From the NCBI GenBank assembly GCA_029062165.1, contig JAIDQQ010000027.1, positions 1-34,705 on the forward strand: a stretch of 34,705 nucleotides of DNA, written 5' to 3'. Positions 33,947-34,705 of this stretch are shown one piece after another. Made by a program: the position numbers and the translations under genes. Source of the stretch: Ruminococcus sp. (GTDB taxonomy: Bacteria; Bacillota; Clostridia; Oscillospirales; Ruminococcaceae). The first letter of the stretch is position 1. Each line of letters begins with the position of its first letter. The notes under the pieces were generated by a model that saw nothing but the letters and a program-made list of their open reading frames with translations, was not told the DNA's origin and ran no database searches.

Positions 33947-34587
33947 CACAGCATATAATTCAGTCGTTCAAGCTGGGCGAAATTACTCCCGAAAAAGCGT
34001 TTGAAATCGGCGAAGAATTATGCGATAGATTTCTGAAAGGCGAATATCAGTATGTTCTTGCCGTCCACACCGACCACGAACATATCCATTGTCATATTAT
34101 TTTAAACAACATAAATCTCTGCACGAATCGTTCTTTTGAAACCGAAGAAAATCAGGGAAAAAAGTCTGAAAGAGCGTGGGCAAAACTCCGCAGTATCTCT
34201 GATGAAATCTGTCGTGAACATGGCTTGTCAGTTATCGAAGAACCGCTGAAAAGTACGAGCATTTCCCACTTTGAACGTGATATGCAGAAAGAGGGTAAAT
34301 CGTGGAAAGAAAAACTCCGTGCAAGAATCGCTGAAATCGCATATTACAGCAAAAATCTTGATGAATTTTTCAAGAACTGCACTGAAAGCGGAATTGAGTA
34401 CGTTTACAAGCCAAACAACAAGTACAAGCTGAAATTCCGAATGGAAGGACAAGAGCGTTTTACACGAGCCGAAATTCTGGGCGATGAATATACGGCGGCA
34501 CGCATTGCCGAACAAATTCAGCAAATACAAAAATTGCTTACACGGATAAATAATATATCTGAAAATTCAAAGTCTGATGTAATTTGA
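33760..34587 (+). CDS. MOBP-type relaxase, short form
   Basis: The 275-residue protein is a relaxase/mobilization nuclease. Tyr19 (SAIRYIIDPDKT) is the likely nicking tyrosine, GTGRTEVLAQHIIQSF is motif II, and HTDHEHIHCH (His103-His112) is the metal-binding motif III. It would cut one strand at oriT and pilot it to the recipient. Related relaxases are usually 400 or more residues; here the frame ends after IAEQIQQIQKLLTRINN, so the C-terminal part has been lost or this is a short member. The start ATG lies inside mobC behind GGTGA. The remaining bases 34588-34705 show no gene. Confidence 0.88.
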   Translation: MAVTSIHPIRATVGSAIRYIIDPDKTVNGLYVSSYLCRASSRGAAEDFTHIRKNGTGRTEVLAQHIIQSFKLGEITPEKAFEIGEELCDRFLKGEYQYVLAVHTDHEHIHCHIILNNINLCTNRSFETEENQGKKSERAWAKLRSISDEICREHGLSVIEEPLKSTSISHFERDMQKEGKSWKEKLRARIAEIAYYSKNLDEFFKNCTESGIEYVYKPNNKYKLKFRMEGQERFTRAEILGDEYTAARIAEQIQQIQKLLTRINNISENSKSDVI

Positions 34588-34705
34588 CACGCAAAATACA
34601 AAAACGGATAAAACCGAATAAAGCCGGTAAAAAACGTGAAAAGTATGAAAAACGGCGGTATATAGCCGGATTTCCGGTGGGATAAAGTGGTAAACCTTGA
34701 AATTA

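Larger units (their letters stand above)
30637..34705. mobile_element. remnant of a Tn4451-like mobilizable element
   Basis: Recombinase pieces, tnpW, a small conserved-looking gene, an oriT-like hairpin set, mobC and a MOBP relaxase follow one another. This is the content of Tn4451-type mobilizable transposons. The right end is beyond the window; the last 118 bases after the relaxase hold no gene I can see. Confidence 0.7.

Noticed and set aside
1..34705. CRISPR arrays, tRNA or rRNA genes
   Set aside because: No regularly spaced identical repeats and no cloverleaf or rRNA-like stretches were noticed on reading both strands.

Overview
The window looks like chromosomal DNA of a gut Ruminococcus or close relative (Bacillota, Oscillospiraceae). 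Base composition is AT-rich, with strong AGGAGG-type ribosome sites and TTGACA-17-TATAAT promoters. One secreted protein carries a Ruminococcus-style dockerin half (DLNGDGIWDVFDLC), and the mobile DNA is of the Tn4451/Maff2 kinds common in these bacteria. No rRNA, tRNA or CRISPR array was seen.

Layout. Bases 1-95 hold the start of a gene leaving the window on the minus strand. Bases 354-5054 encode a large cell-wall-anchored surface protein with BspA-type leucine-rich repeats and a papain-like cysteine peptidase module. Bases 5286-8445 hold a BlaI-type repressor and an M56 (BlaR1-like) membrane metalloprotease whose outer part is a repeat domain rather than a penicillin-binding domain; its frame continues for 39 codons past a TAG. 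Bases 8566-13769 hold a LytTR response regulator, a GHKL sensor kinase and an ABC transporter (ATPase plus FtsX-type permease). The transporter promoter carries a perfect 11-bp direct repeat at 21-bp spacing, the geometry expected for a LytTR operator. Bases 13865-18345 are a zone of decay: a kinase without a sensor domain, an agrB-like gene with no start codon and a frameshift in a run of A, a broken secreted peptidase-like gene, and a multiply broken MmeI-type restriction-modification gene.

Bases 18731-24236 form an intact redox and stress region. A flavin reductase is divergent from a LysR regulator; an exported double flavodoxin with a dockerin segment follows. The same inverted repeat (AACC-N4-GGTTAATACT) lies before lysR and before the double flavodoxin, suggesting one LysR regulon. 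Next come two HxlR regulators, a radical SAM protein and a small nitroreductase, with repeated motifs in their promoters.

Bases 24588-27346 are a patchwork of relics (metallo-beta-lactamase-fold hydrolase, an unknown minus-strand gene), small unknown proteins and a SUKH-3 type immunity protein, resembling an accessory immunity cluster. From 27557 on the DNA is mobile-element debris. A Maff2-family gene is interrupted by a 2.75-kb group II intron encoding a reverse transcriptase/maturase with an HNH domain; the splice junction can be read from the protein sequence. After it lies a Tn4451-like mobilizable element: a serine recombinase cut into two pieces by a foreign segment carrying a small gene, a 59-codon tnpW, an oriT-like set of hairpins, mobC and a MOBP relaxase.

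The main theme is regulatory and mobile systems caught at different stages of intactness. At least six genes carry in-frame stops or frameshifts; homopolymer sequencing error could explain the agrB case but not the whole pattern.
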